From: Lingula anatina
Taxonomy: Eukaryota; Brachiopoda; Lingulata; Lingulida; Lingulidae
NCBI RefSeq assembly: GCF_001039355.2
Contig: NW_019773576.1
Location: 15,991 to 53,422, forward strand
Direction: 5' to 3'
Length of the DNA: 37,432 nucleotides
Shown here: piece after piece, positions 11,093 to 21,029 of the stretch
How positions within the stretch are numbered: the first letter of the stretch is position 1
Layout of the letters: each line of letters begins with the position of its first letter
Notes under the pieces: model-generated
The model's database searches: none
What the model was told of the DNA's origin: nothing
The model's input: the letters and a program-made list of their open reading frames with translations, nothing else
Position numbers and translations under genes: made by a program

Positions 11093-11512
11093 GGGGGCAG
11101 GGGGTAGTACTAGTACACTAGTTGAAATAGGTTTACAGATTGTAAATAATTAAGCATTGGTCCTTTAGGGAAAATTTTTTTCACAGGGAAGTTATTATTA
11201 TTATTATTATTATTTGATATGAAGGTCTAACGCCAGTCAGTGTCTTTTAAGGCCTATATGCTGCAGTCCAATATGTTTACTCCCCACATTAAGACATTAA
11301 TGTTAAGACGCGACTTTGGCAGAGTTTTGGATTACATTAAAACGTGGTGGTATATCATTAAGGGCCTGACACTGCTGTTATAGCCACCTATATAAAGGCC
11401 GAGTCACTTGTCTATTTTTATAACGAGAGAGACGTGCAAGATTAACATTAAGATTAGAGACCAATTTTTTTAATCAGCATCAACATCATCATTTTATATG
11501 TGGTCGTTTGGT

Positions 11513-11550
<38 letters not shown>

Positions 11551-14500
11551 CACAAATGTGAGTCATTGTATTCCACTATCGGTCCCCATTTTTACTTCCG
11601 GTATATATTAAATTCTAATTGGCCTATGTGTTTCAAACGCATCTAGACGAATTCAGAACAAGAGACACACTGGCTGTGGCATTCAAAAAAGGATACATGT
11701 TACCTAGAGGAATCATTCGCTGGATTGAAATTATTTTTTGTTGTGCCTGTCAGTTACTATCACAAGAGACGAACCAGTTACACTGTGCGTTATGTTTTTT
11801 ATCCTCATCACGCATTTTATTTTCCAGGTTCTCCTCTCACCGTGTACTTTGCATTTAAAACGGCCCTGAGCAACCTCGTCTTTACGGCACTGCTCAGATA
11901 TGGAGAGTTCAGCCTTCGCCAGTTCGCGGCCCTCGGGCTATCTCTCATGGTGACGGGACTATTTCTAACGTCCTTTGGGAATGGGCCCCAACCCGTGGCA
12001 GTATCTTTTGGCATTATGTTTGGTACTGGATGTGGATTGTATCTAATTACTACGTATTTGGTGATAGCACGCTGGTTTCCGTGGACGCATCGGTTCCACG
12101 TATTTGCAGCTAGTGCGATGGCCGTTATGATTTTCCTAGGTTAGTAAATGACAGATATCCGTTGCAAAATGAAAAGTTTGCAACAATATTGCGGCAAAAT
12201 TGCAGCAGAAAATTTTGTATTACAGCTAATTTGCAGTGAATTTGCGAAAGAGTTTGCGGCAGGCCTGATATTTTGCTAAGGATATATATATATATATATA
12301 AAACGCTTGATATGACACACGTACTTGTGCAGCCGCAAAAGCAGAGTGAAAGCAAATAATTCGAATAATGGTAAATAGAAATTTTTATTACCTCCGACTA
12401 GGAGGATAAGATTTTGATTAAGATAGTTAGTTTGTCTGTTCGCAACACCATGCAAAAAGTAATGAACGGATTCTGACTAAATTTTCTGGCTAGATCACAA
12501 ATGGGCCATGGAAACTTGATTTATTTTAGGCTGATGTTGATTACCTCTGAGACGCGCTCTTCGTCGAAGCTACAAAAAATGTAATAATTACGTATTGACC
12601 TACCAGTATTTTAATGGTACAGGTCACAGGCCTTTTTGCAAACTGTGACCTGGCGTTTCACACGCCAACGCATTCTTCGTTAACCCATTGTACACTTCAC
12701 ACACGTATTGAATCACTTATGTCGATTGTCTATAATTTCTAACAGGTAAAATTTTTGACAGAGGTTTGCGCTCTCTGAGTGGTTTTCTAGTTAACAACTG
12801 AGTTAAGTACTGAAAAACTGAGTATTCAATCCCCTCCATCCTTCCTTCCTTCCTTAATACCACCATTCCTTCCTTCCTTCCTTCCTTCCTTCCTTCCTTC
12901 CTTCCGTCTTTTCCTCCCCTCCGTTTACTTTAACATGGATATGTTTCATCTTCAGGTGCGTCGGTTATGAACAGCATCAGTTTGAAGATGTGTAAAAACC
13001 CGTTGCTAGGGTGGCGATGGGCGTTCCGAGTTTACGCAGCCGCCATTGGAGCACTTGGTCTTCTCCTGGTCATGGTATTCGGGCGCCCTCCAGCGGTGAC
13101 ACACGCACACCAGACTAGTTCTACTAGTAATAAGTACACATCGTTTCAGCATTTGCTTTTTAAGTTCCGAACTTTCGTTTTCGAGATACGTGATGCTCAT
13201 TGGGCATTTATATAACAAAAATAAATGAAGCCAATGAATAATAACAGTACTGAGAATTTCAATAAGTTTATATCCGCTCCAAAGCTTTTGAATTGAGATC
13301 TATAAACCTTGATTAAGTTCTAAATTGCTATTTAAAGCGTTACGATTGGATGTCATTATTTTTAATTATTAAATTATTAAAATTGTCCTTTTTCCGCAGG
13401 GAACTTCATGATGTTGAGTAAAGATTATCTAATTAACAGACGATTGCTCTTTTTAGGCAAAACGTACAAAAACCGCCCTGGTCAACAAGTTCCACATTTG
13501 TCGTTCATGGAATATGGGCCCTTGCAGCTTGTGGGGTGGGGTATGCCTACTATCTGCCTTTCGTTATATTAGTATGTATAGCATGTATTCATGGCAAGCA
13601 TTGAAAAATGTCTATTTGCCACAGACACGCGTACGTGACGCCGCATACAAAAGTGCAAAATGAAGTACTTAATAGCAAATATACAATGCTCACCTAATAA
13701 TCTTACATATTCGATTTTATATCATATTTTGTATTTATTTAAGCCAGATACCACAAAAGGTAAACAGTTAAACACAGTAGAAAATTCTCTTTTTTTTTTT
13801 TTTTTTTTGTATTATTTCTCTCACTCAGCCAAAACACGTGACCGATCTAGGATATAGCGAAGATGAAGCCGAGTACGTGATGATGGTTTTGGGAATCATG
13901 GGCATGATTGGTCAGCTGGTGTTCTCCTGTGTTGGAGACTATGTGAAAGGCAAGCTAATGCTGGTGAACCTGATTGCAATCTCCTTGGTGGTCGTTAACA
14001 ATATTGTTGCTGCATATTCCACAACTTTGGCAGCCGTTTTTATGTATAGCGCTAGTAGGTATTTTTATTTATTTGCACTAGTTGATTATTTGTTTCGATT
14101 AGAAAAACAGCCTTGTTACGCTGCAAACAGAAAAAAAATGTTTCCGTATAAGCAGACAGAATATCGCACGGTATATACATGTGAATCCTGAATTTGTGAA
14201 TAAAATGGTAAGAGAAAACATTATCCCTTTTAAATTAGTCATCTGTTGTGAATTTTTTTAATTTGAAGGCACATTTCTGACAAATTCTGAATGGTGTTGT
14301 GTACTCATGGTCAGTGAATTAGAAATTGTCACCAAATGTGAAATAACTGTGTAGTCGTAGGTGTGGGTTGCGGCATGTACCTGGCAATCTACTTTCCCGT
14401 CCACAACGAGATCATGGACGGAGAGAACGTCGCCACGCTATTTCTGACGATGCGCTTCAGCAGAGGTGTTGGAGCCACTGCAGCACCGTATATAGCTGGT

Positions 14501-15222
14501 AGGTGACCGTTAAGTGCATCTGTGCCAATAATTATATAGACCTATATCATGCAAATCTGTATGATAGAAAGATAATTATGGAAAAAGGATTTAAGACAGA
14601 AACGAAAAATCATACTGTTTATGTAAAACCTCTTCATTTAACAGATTTTTTATTTCATTTGAAGGTGATAGGTCTTAATGTTGTCTCACGCCATGGGACT
14701 CATTGTTTTCATATATTTGGTTGTTATTTGTTTCACATACACTTTAAGTAAAAGAAAAAAAAACTGAATAACTGATGTGTTGGATCAATCAGTACCTATA
14801 ACATGCATTGCCGTTTATAATTTTAATTATAAACGGCAATGCATGTTATAGGCATGGTCACTGAATTAAAAATCTATTATTTATATGACTTGCCAATGCT
14901 CTCGAATCATGATTCTGACCATGCATTCAAAACCAAGAGAAACATTTAAGAGAAACATGAATAAAAACTCCAAATTCGATACTCGGTGGTCAATGTTCCT
15001 GTTACAAATAGTTCCTGTGCCCAGTATAGTATCCGCATTGCTATCGTTACAGGTTATATACGTGACGTCACCGGAAGCTATAGCGCAGCTTTCCTGTCCG
15101 TTGCGTCAAGCTTTGGGGTGTTTGTAACGGCAACATTGGCGCTCATATGTATCAACAAGTTTCGGAACCTGCAAAGTCTTGACGAGGAAAAGGAACCAAT
15201 CACGGGGATGAGCTCAAGATAA
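10842..15222 (+). CDS. Major-facilitator transporter, monocarboxylate-transporter-like (SLC16 type), 7 exons
   Basis: Exons 10842-10998, 11828-12139, 12956-13133, 13457-13571, 13829-14054, 14361-14498 and 15053-15222 join in frame to 431 residues, all with GT-AG introns. Hydrophobicity by eye gives 12 membrane segments, six before and six after a hydrophilic loop at about 205-220 (TSSTSNKQNVQKPPW). Family-like features are YRGWIILAISIILF in TM1, the TM4-5 stretch GTGCGLYLITTYLVIARWFP, GWRWAFRVYAA before TM6, and GYIRDVTGSYSAAF entering TM12. The length is on the short side for SLC16. The TM8 Asp and Arg that matter for lactate transport in human MCT1 align with Gly and Gln here (GIMGMIGQL), so the substrate is probably not a simple monocarboxylate coupled in the MCT1 way. 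It should act in a membrane, plasma membrane by family precedent. Substrate unknown. Confidence 0.88.
11028..11090. repeat. (TTAA)/(TTTA)n microsatellite in intron 1 of the MFS gene
   Basis: About 15 tetranucleotide units. Confidence 0.93.
11828..12139 (+). CDS. MFS gene exon 2: TM2-TM5
   Basis: The acceptor TTTTCCAG|GTTCTC and donor CCTAG|GTTAGT bound 312 nt in phase 1. It encodes GSPLTVYFAFKTALSN and onward through three more hydrophobic segments to FAASAMAVMIFLG. Confidence 0.88.
12171..12280 (-). repeat. Dispersed GCAA-rich repeat, copy 1 (intron 2 of the MFS gene)
   Basis: In reverse complement this reads CTTAGCAAAATATCAGGCC and, at the other end, GCAAACTTTTCATTTTGC. The same ends appear at 34441-34622 on the plus strand. 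The interior is built from TTGCAGCAA-like words. It is non-coding. Confidence 0.65.
12838..12904. repeat. (CTTC)n microsatellite in intron 2 of the MFS gene
   Basis: CTTC/CCTT units, interrupted once by TTAATACCACCATT. Confidence 0.93.
12956..13133 (+). CDS. MFS gene exon 3: end of TM5, TM6, start of central loop
   Basis: The acceptor CATCTTCAG|GTGCGTC enters in phase 1. The exon encodes ASVMNSISLKMCKNPLLGW and TM6 (VYAAAIGALGLLLVMVFG). The donor is placed at AATAA|GTACAC because that phase joins exon 4 without a stop. The donor choice is less certain than the others. Confidence 0.72.
13457..13571 (+). CDS. MFS gene exon 4: TM7
   Basis: Acceptor CTTTTTAG|GCAAAA, donor ATATTA|GTATGT. It encodes PPWSTSSTFVVHGIWALAA then CGVGYAYYLPFVIL, typical of TM7 in this family. 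A closer-looking acceptor at CCGCAG|GGAACT (about 13400) gives a stop in the needed frame. This exon is shorter than 60 codons, so simple ORF scans miss it. Confidence 0.82.
13829..14054 (+). CDS. MFS gene exon 5: TM8-TM9 and start of TM10
   Basis: Acceptor CTCACTCAG|CCAAAA in phase 0. It encodes KHVTDLGYSEDEAEY, TM8, DYVKGKLMLVNLIAIS and TM9. The donor GCTA|GTAGGT leaves phase 1; an alternative GTATTT four bases on would break the join to exon 6. Confidence 0.85.
14361..14498 (+). CDS. MFS gene exon 6: TM10-TM11
   Basis: Acceptor GTCGTAG|GTGTGG, donor AGCTG|GTAGGT, phase 1 to phase 1. It encodes VGCGMYLAIYFPVHNEIMDG and LFLTMRFSRGVGATAAPYIA. In related proteins this is where TM10 and TM11 lie. 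Confidence 0.85.
14795..14852. repeat. 58-bp near-perfect palindrome in intron 6 of the MFS gene
   Basis: Two 28-bp arms, starting CCTATAACATGCATTGCCG on the left and ending CGGCAATGCATGTTATAGG on the right, are exact reverse complements around a 2-nt centre (TT). An RNA copy would form a long uninterrupted stem. Confidence 0.93.
15053..15222 (+). CDS. MFS gene exon 7: TM12 and cytosolic C-terminus
   Basis: Acceptor ATCGTTACAG|GTTATA. It encodes YIRDVTGSYSAAFLSVASSF, the rest of TM12, and a hydrophilic tail ending EEKEPITGMSSR before TAA. No AATAAA is close; one is at 15773-15778, about 550 bp on. Confidence 0.87.
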
Positions 15223-15280
15223 ACGTCATCGTATTTTTTACTCCTGTTATATATGTATAATTTGCAAGTGTTGCTGATGG

Positions 15281-15317
<37 letters not shown>

Positions 15318-17424
15318 AAAAATAGAAACTAACGACAATCTGGGCTTTGAGTAAGATAATTATTGAAGTTTTCATTTTGGGAAACAATTATTACGCCATA
15401 TTTCATATGATCCTGTGATGTTTTATTTTTCAAACTGCAGTGACAATATAAGTGTAGTCACGGTTAAGTCACGTTGGCTTATCTAGGTTAACTCGTCCAA
15501 CCGGTGTAGCGAAACTGATGTAACAGAAAGTCCGCTCTCCATAGAGTTATAATGGTTAGAGTAAGTCTGACCAGAGAATTCTGTCTACGATATTATTCCC
15601 TGGTCTGATCGACCTATGTGGGTCAAAACCTAAGGCGAGGCTCACCTGTACAAATGAATGGGAAGCGGACCCTCTGTTATGGGGGACTCTCTGTCACGTT
15701 ACATTGGCACAAAGAAGATTCATGTCAATTCACCGTATAGATCTTAAGGAAAAAAGTATTATTACTTAATTAATAAAAGGTGAGTGAAAGGTGTCCTATG
15801 TCTTGTCCATGTCAATATGTGTTTATATATAAACCCACTTTATAGAGGTGCTGTGATGTTTTTGTTTTTGCTGATTTAAATACTGAAAGAAAAGTATACG
15901 TAATTCATATTAGTTTTAATCATCATTCTTCCTTCCTGCACACTCACTTTGAACAAATCTGTCTTGTATACCTTTATATAGATATTTATTGATTGCTATG
16001 ATTTATTGATTTCAAAAATACTAGACTTCATTAACCTGACTTTCTTGTTTATAAAATACTTAAGATTTGTAAGAGGAGGTACAATACTCTAGGACATAGA
16101 AATTTGCATATTGTCTCATTAATATTTCAGGATTTAATGTAAAAATTGTTATGTTCAATGGCATTCCTCTGTAAAATGGGTAATAAAAACAATAAAAAAA
16201 AAGGTTATTACCCTGTTATCGAAACTGAGGGGGTTTCCCAATAACTGATAGCATTTATTGTTGATGTTGATGTCAAATGTTTGATTTCGATATCATTGTA
16301 TTTTTAGATATCACATACTTGTCAGGAAACCTCTATTGCAGAATATGCGCTAAAAGGATTGTGGCCACTGAAATTGATAAAATGCTGGGATATTGATCTG
16401 TACCTAAATTGGTTAATTATTTCAGTGACAGCATTCAATTTTATTCAAATTGGGAAAATAGAAACTTTTCCATTTACAATAAATCCAAATGTGATCCCCC
16501 TGAAACTATAAATAAATGCATATATAATCATTCATCGTGCTGTTTTATGTATGTAAAGATCTTCATTTTTTATTAACGTATGTCATNTAAAAAAAAAATA
16601 ATAATAATAATTTATCGGCACATAGAAAAATTAATCAGTTTTAGGTTCTGTCTGATAGGTGGTTTGTCGTACCTGGATATGTACATTACTGCATCACGAG
16701 ACTAGTATAATAAAAATTCCATTTTTTTAAATGTTAGCTTTGATCATGCTGATGGAATTTTGCTTTTAATGCTTTCGCTTTTGCATTTTAATGTAATACA
16801 ATAGCAAAGTACCATCATCATTAAAATCGTCGCCTAACCTCTCTCATTATCAAAATTATCATGCCGTTCACGGAATGATACAGAAAAAAATATTAACTGA
16901 TACATTGTACTTGTACTTTTTTTTTTTTTTTTTTAACAATAGCATTGCTTTCCAGCACAAAATTTCTTCAATAATGGCTCGCTAATATATCCTTGGTCAA
17001 TATGTAAATACTTTCAATGGAACATTGGAAGGAGTCATCTGTAACTAAATAATAATCGATCTCAAATTGCGAACATGTAATGTAGCATAAGGCACATATA
17101 CACATATACATGTATATTACGCAATGGTGCATTAAATTTTATTCTTTATTTTGATCGGTATGCACTGAATGAGTAAACACATAAGAAATTTTATGAAAAG
17201 TTAAATTTGAAAACCGATGCAACCATTAAGAGAAAATTTATTTTTCCATTTTTCCACAAATGAAGATATAAAGTATATATTTTACATCATTGAGTATGTT
17301 ATTGTACTTTTTGAGCAGGATTCACGGCTATTGTTTACATTTCTCCAACCTTTGTACGAATAGCCAATAGCGATATCATTCTAGATGTCAGTGTTACAAA
17401 TTGTAAAATGTGAGTAAAACATAT
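15223..17424. other. Intergenic stretch between the MFS and NHL genes
   Basis: Strongly AT-rich, with a poly-T tract near 15286-15316 and one N at 16587 beside an A/AAT run. The only structure I see is the inverted-repeat patch at 15521-15700. A possible polyadenylation signal for the NHL gene (AATAAA on the minus strand) lies at 17237-17242. Confidence 0.55.
15521..15700. mobile_element. Imperfect inverted-repeat element
   Basis: TAACAGAAAGTCCGCTCTCC at 15521 is matched in reverse complement by 15658-15679 (18 of 22 positions). An inner pair, GTCTGACCAGAGAAT and ATTCCCTGGTCTGAT, is also inverted. The right end has a second partial copy (GACTCTCTGTCACGTTAC). It looks like a degraded foldback element or MITE; no target duplication was found. 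Confidence 0.4.
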
Positions 17425-18558
17425 TCATTGTAAGTACTGGAATGTCTTAACTTTGCCCCACTGCTCTGCCACCACCAGCTGACCAGCAGGATTGATGGCT
17501 AATGCTGTGGGATACTTCAACCCATCATCCTTAGTGACGATGTATTTGACAAACTCTCCTTGTGGATTCAGTGCCACTATCCTGTGGTTAAGAAAGTCAG
17601 CAACGAAGATGTGACCATGGTTATCTGTGCATACTCCATGTGGTACGCTCAGCTTAACATCACTACTGCCTCGATCTGGTTTCTTCACCTGATCATCACC
17701 ACTGTCTCCGTCTGGTTTCTTCAGCTGACCATCACCACTGTCTCCGTCTGGTTTCTTCAGCTGACCATCACCACTGTCTCGTGTGACATACTGGTACAGC
17801 TGATCACCGGTAGGTGACAGCACATGTACACTCTTAGTGCCCCAGTCTGATATCACAATGTTATCATTCACACTGTGCATTGTGATGTACGCAGGATAAA
17901 TACACTTACTGAGTGAAATAATATCCATGAGCTGTCCACTGCTAGCATGGAACGTGAAGATGGATTTCTCTATCATGTCACAAACCATGACGTGGCCTTC
18001 TCTGTTCAGCGTAATACCAGATGGCATCTCCAGTTGACCTTGACCCATGGTTGTCACCTGCTGACCAATGGTGGAGTACACTTTGACACATTTGTCACCC
18101 GGTGATGTTATATACAGGTGACCAGTCTGTGACACAGCAACGTTATATGGGCTTTTTACTTTTATGTCAAACTGAAAATGACCTTCATCTGTAAATACAA
18201 GTGTTCTGTTAGTTGTGATTTCAGCAAGAAAAATATGCTGTTTATAAATGTCCAGTCCACTTATGGATATATTTTCTGTACCCTTTTGTTTAGGATTGAA
18301 GGAATGCACACACACTGCCTTCTCCAAGAGAGGAGAAGGATGTATATCTGATTCTTGATTTGTTCCTTGTTCAGCCAATGTAGGTTGTGACTGTTCTGTC
18401 ATCTGACCTGACATGGCTTCCTGTGTGTCAGAATATGTAGATGTCTTACCTGGGCTGTAGAATATCTTTGAAGGTAGGTCTGGTATCGGTGCAGGTAAAG
18501 CTGCCAGGCTCGCAATCAGAGGTTTTACATGTAAGCGAATCGTGCCATGTCTATATGG
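17425..18558 (-). CDS. NHL-repeat beta-propeller protein (TRIM2/3-like C-terminal region), partial
   Basis: The frame runs from about 18558 to a stop at 17425. The first Met is at 18414 (329 residues), but the frame stays open 48 codons further up to an acceptor-like AAAACAG at 18559, so the true N-terminus is probably in this or an earlier exon. The protein has six or so NHL blades. Signature stretches include GLDIYKQHIFLAEITTNRTL, GHLYITSPGDKCVKVYS, MPSGITLNREGHVMVCD, HGVCTDNHGHIFVADFLNHR and YPTALAINPAGQLVVAEQWG. The family folds as a propeller used for protein or RNA binding, often at the end of RING/B-box (TRIM) proteins. No RING, B-box or coiled coil was found nearby, so it may be an NHL-only protein or an incomplete gene. 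A 12-residue repeat (DSGDGQLKKPDG) is inserted before the last blades. A decayed relative lies at 21030-21780. Confidence 0.8.
   Translation of the reverse strand, partial: PYRHGTIRLHVKPLIASLAALPAPIPDLPSKIFYSPGKTSTYSDTQEAMSGQMTEQSQPTLAEQGTNQESDIHPSPLLEKAVCVHSFNPKQKGTENISISGLDIYKQHIFLAEITTNRTLVFTDEGHFQFDIKVKSPYNVAVSQTGHLYITSPGDKCVKVYSTIGQQVTTMGQGQLEMPSGITLNREGHVMVCDMIEKSIFTFHASSGQLMDIISLSKCIYPAYITMHSVNDNIVISDWGTKSVHVLSPTGDQLYQYVTRDSGDGQLKKPDGDSGDGQLKKPDGDSGDDQVKKPDRGSSDVKLSVPHGVCTDNHGHIFVADFLNHRIVALNPQGEFVKYIVTKDDGLKYPTALAINPAGQLVVAEQWGKVKTFQYLQ
17654..17783 (-). repeat. 36-bp coding tandem repeat in the NHL gene
   Basis: The unit encodes DSGDGQLKKPDG. Two identical copies are followed by DSGDDQVKKPDR and then GSSDVKLSVPHG, which leads into a regular NHL blade (VCTDNHGHIFVAD). 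It looks like in-frame expansion of the blade-entry motif G.GDG.L..P.G that NHL repeats normally carry once per blade. Confidence 0.88.
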
Positions 18559-18838
18559 CTGTTTTCAAATATACAAATCGCTATTGATCTCTAACAACCT
18601 AGCTAGTTTTGGTCAATGATAGGTAATTTTTTTTCTGTTGACTGCTGGTGTTGTAGCCTTGATTAATAGCGATTGCAGTAGCATAAGCACACGCTCAGTG
18701 TATCCTTAAAGTAATCTAATGTCACTCCAGATTTTCAGGAATAAGTACCGTTGTTATCAAAATCTCCACAGTAGGCGTCATATAACTTCTTCTATTCCCT
18801 TATAAAGGTTTAAAAGTAAGACAAAACATGTTTATTAC

Positions 18839-18887
18839 CTGTAGCTGGCCTGGCCATAGCAACTGTCAGGTCAGTTGGAAAAGTCAT
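18839..18887 (-). CDS. Possible short first coding exon of the NHL gene
   Basis: On the minus strand an ATG is followed by MTFPTDLTVAMARPAT and a donor CTACAG|GTAATA, leaving phase 1. It could join a weak acceptor (GGAAG|CCATG) just before Met at 18414. Evidence is limited to one ATG, one donor and a compatible phase; the splice is speculative. Confidence 0.2.
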
Positions 18888-19090
18888 TGTGTGGTGGTTG
18901 TTGATGTAGTCGAACTGGGTTTACTTGGTACTCTCAGGTTCAGGTTAATATGAAACAAATAGGTCCATTCACACGGATGTGTCCCCCCTGCTTTTTCTTT
19001 TCTTTTTTTTAAATACGCATTCATAATTGCTGGCACACATGTTTCAGAAGAATTTTAGTGGAAAGTTTCCTTGTACATTTATATTCTCGG

Positions 19091-19094
19091 TTGC

Positions 19095-19135
<41 letters not shown>

Positions 19136-19166
19136 TTATTATTATTGTTGTTGTTGTTGTTTTTAA
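19091..19166. repeat. (ATT)n/(GTT)n microsatellite
   Basis: About 19 ATT units, once interrupted by TTT, then about five GTT units. Apparent Ile/Leu/Val-rich open frames across it are artefacts. Confidence 0.95.
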
Positions 19167-19596
19167 CTTACAGGGTAATATTTGCCAAGTGCAGTATGGC
19201 GATTCCACTCATCAACCAAAAAAGTGGTACGACAGTTCTATAAATGCCTACATTTGACAATAGTCTCTTTTTTATATTTCTTTATGTCAAATATTTATTT
19301 TTATATTATTGCAATAAAATGAAAAACTTTATGGAGTTAAAAAATCCCCCGTTTTGCTGTTTTATTCACCACCCACACACTTCTGTCTTAAAGGTCTACT
19401 CCCATTATTAAGATCAAATAAAGTAAAAAAATAAATAAACAAGGACCTTTCAAAGTAAGTTTAACACGCTGGAAAATGGACGTGCATGTGACAAACTGCA
19501 AAGGTTCTGTAATCATGTAGCAAGAAAACAGCGCCAACAAGTCGGGCGTGTGTCTTGGGTGTGGGGGTACATACACAGCTGTGCACAACACACCAA

Positions 19597-19878
19597 CCCG
19601 CACGAAAACGCAATAGATACTCCAGCGCAGTAGATACTCCAATCATACTGCAAACATGCCTCAAATCTGCTTCGACGTGGGAGCTAATTAGCATATTTGA
19701 AACATGCTTCTATCATGCTGCTAATCTACTGCATTAATGCTCCTATCTGTACAAAACTATATACTTTTTGGAGTAGAATTGCAGTTGGCTGTACTGCATT
19801 TCTACTGCAAATATGCTCCACACCACTACTGCGTTAATGCTTCTTTGCTACTTCGATACTACTGCATTTTCGTGCGGG
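19597..19878. mobile_element. MITE-like element, CCCGCACGAAAA TIRs
   Basis: The left end is CCCGCACGAAAACGCAATAG. The right end in reverse complement is CCCGCACGAAAATGCAGTAG. The interior repeats ACTGCA/ATGCTCC-like words (for example AATCATACTGCAAACATGC, GCTGCTAATCTACTGCAT). It is 282 bp, non-coding, with no clear target duplication. Confidence 0.65.
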
Positions 19879-21029
19879 AAGGCTGGGCCAGCACTTAAAC
19901 TAATTATACATACCTGTATAAATCGAAACTGTACGTACAGTTAGGTCATACAGTCTTCGCACATGCAATCATTTGGGTCGAACACGATGTTACGGTTTTC
20001 ACAACCTTTCTTGATATGCCATTAGCTCGAATTGACAAGTTTATGTTGATGTCTGTTTGATGTGACAGAACTATCTTTCAAAACGACCAAGTTTATTTTC
20101 GCGTTTTCTAAACCAAAACGTACGAAAAATTCATACTTATCGAAACCCCTTTAAGTTTACTTTAAAAGCAGCTAACAGGCTATAAGGAATATTAAGCCTT
20201 TGTTATTATTTGTTTTGCTTTGTGTGAAAGTATGTGAAAGAAAACATCCAAAGTGCCCCTGTTAAGGTGTGGCGTGATTCTGTCACAGAGACATATATAA
20301 TGTGAAGGCTGTTATATCAAAATGAAAGTACAGTGTACATATTAAGTATTGTTTTCAGCCAATATAATGGGTATCCTGGTGATAATTATTACATATTAAC
20401 TTTGCAATCTGTGCCCAAATTAAGCGGAAGTTTTAGGAGGGTTAGTGGTGTGGGTGAGTTCACACAGGGCAGTTTAGGCCCGTTTACCTGGGTCAGGGGT
20501 GTGAACAAGTTCACACAGGGCAGAAGCTAAACCATGGGAAATATTTGCTTGATCTAATTACCACCACGTTTTATGCTCTTCTGTTACTGTGGAAATCTAT
20601 TAAAGGTGACAAATACAGGGCTTCATATTCATGAGAATTCAAAGCCCCACCTTGGAAATACAACCTATATAGATGTCCTCTGCTATACTCCTTATACGTA
20701 CACTTGCTCTCAAGCATATACGTACACGTAAAGTCTGTGCGCAGTGTTGTGTTTTACCAATTTAGAAATGCGAAAATGCCAGTGTTTGAAAAGGAGAAAT
20801 TAAAAATAAATGTACATTACTTTTAAAAAATCCATGTTCATAAAAAAGAAATAAACATACATTTAATTTGTCTTTTCTTCGATGATTTGCTGAAATTAAA
20901 AAATAATACAAGATCATATATGTTAGATGATAAATGTGATGATAATATTAACTTTTTTATTTATTTGCGGGTCGGTGATGAAATTAAGGATAAGTTAAGA
21001 TTACAAGGATATGCGTTTCTCAAAGTATT

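Larger units (their letters stand above)
18900..21029. other. Intergenic stretch with repeats
   Basis: Holds an (ATT)n/(GTT)n tract (19091-19166), the inverted-repeat element at 19597-19878, and a short direct duplication near 20440-20525 (GAGTTCACACAGGGCAG and AAGTTCACACAGGGCAG). I see no supportable exon. Confidence 0.5.

Noticed and set aside
13400-13456. Alternative acceptor CCGCAG|GGAACT for MFS exon 4
   Set aside because: A better pyrimidine tract, but with the phase left by exon 3 it meets TAA within eight codons; the acceptor at 13456 gives a good TM7.
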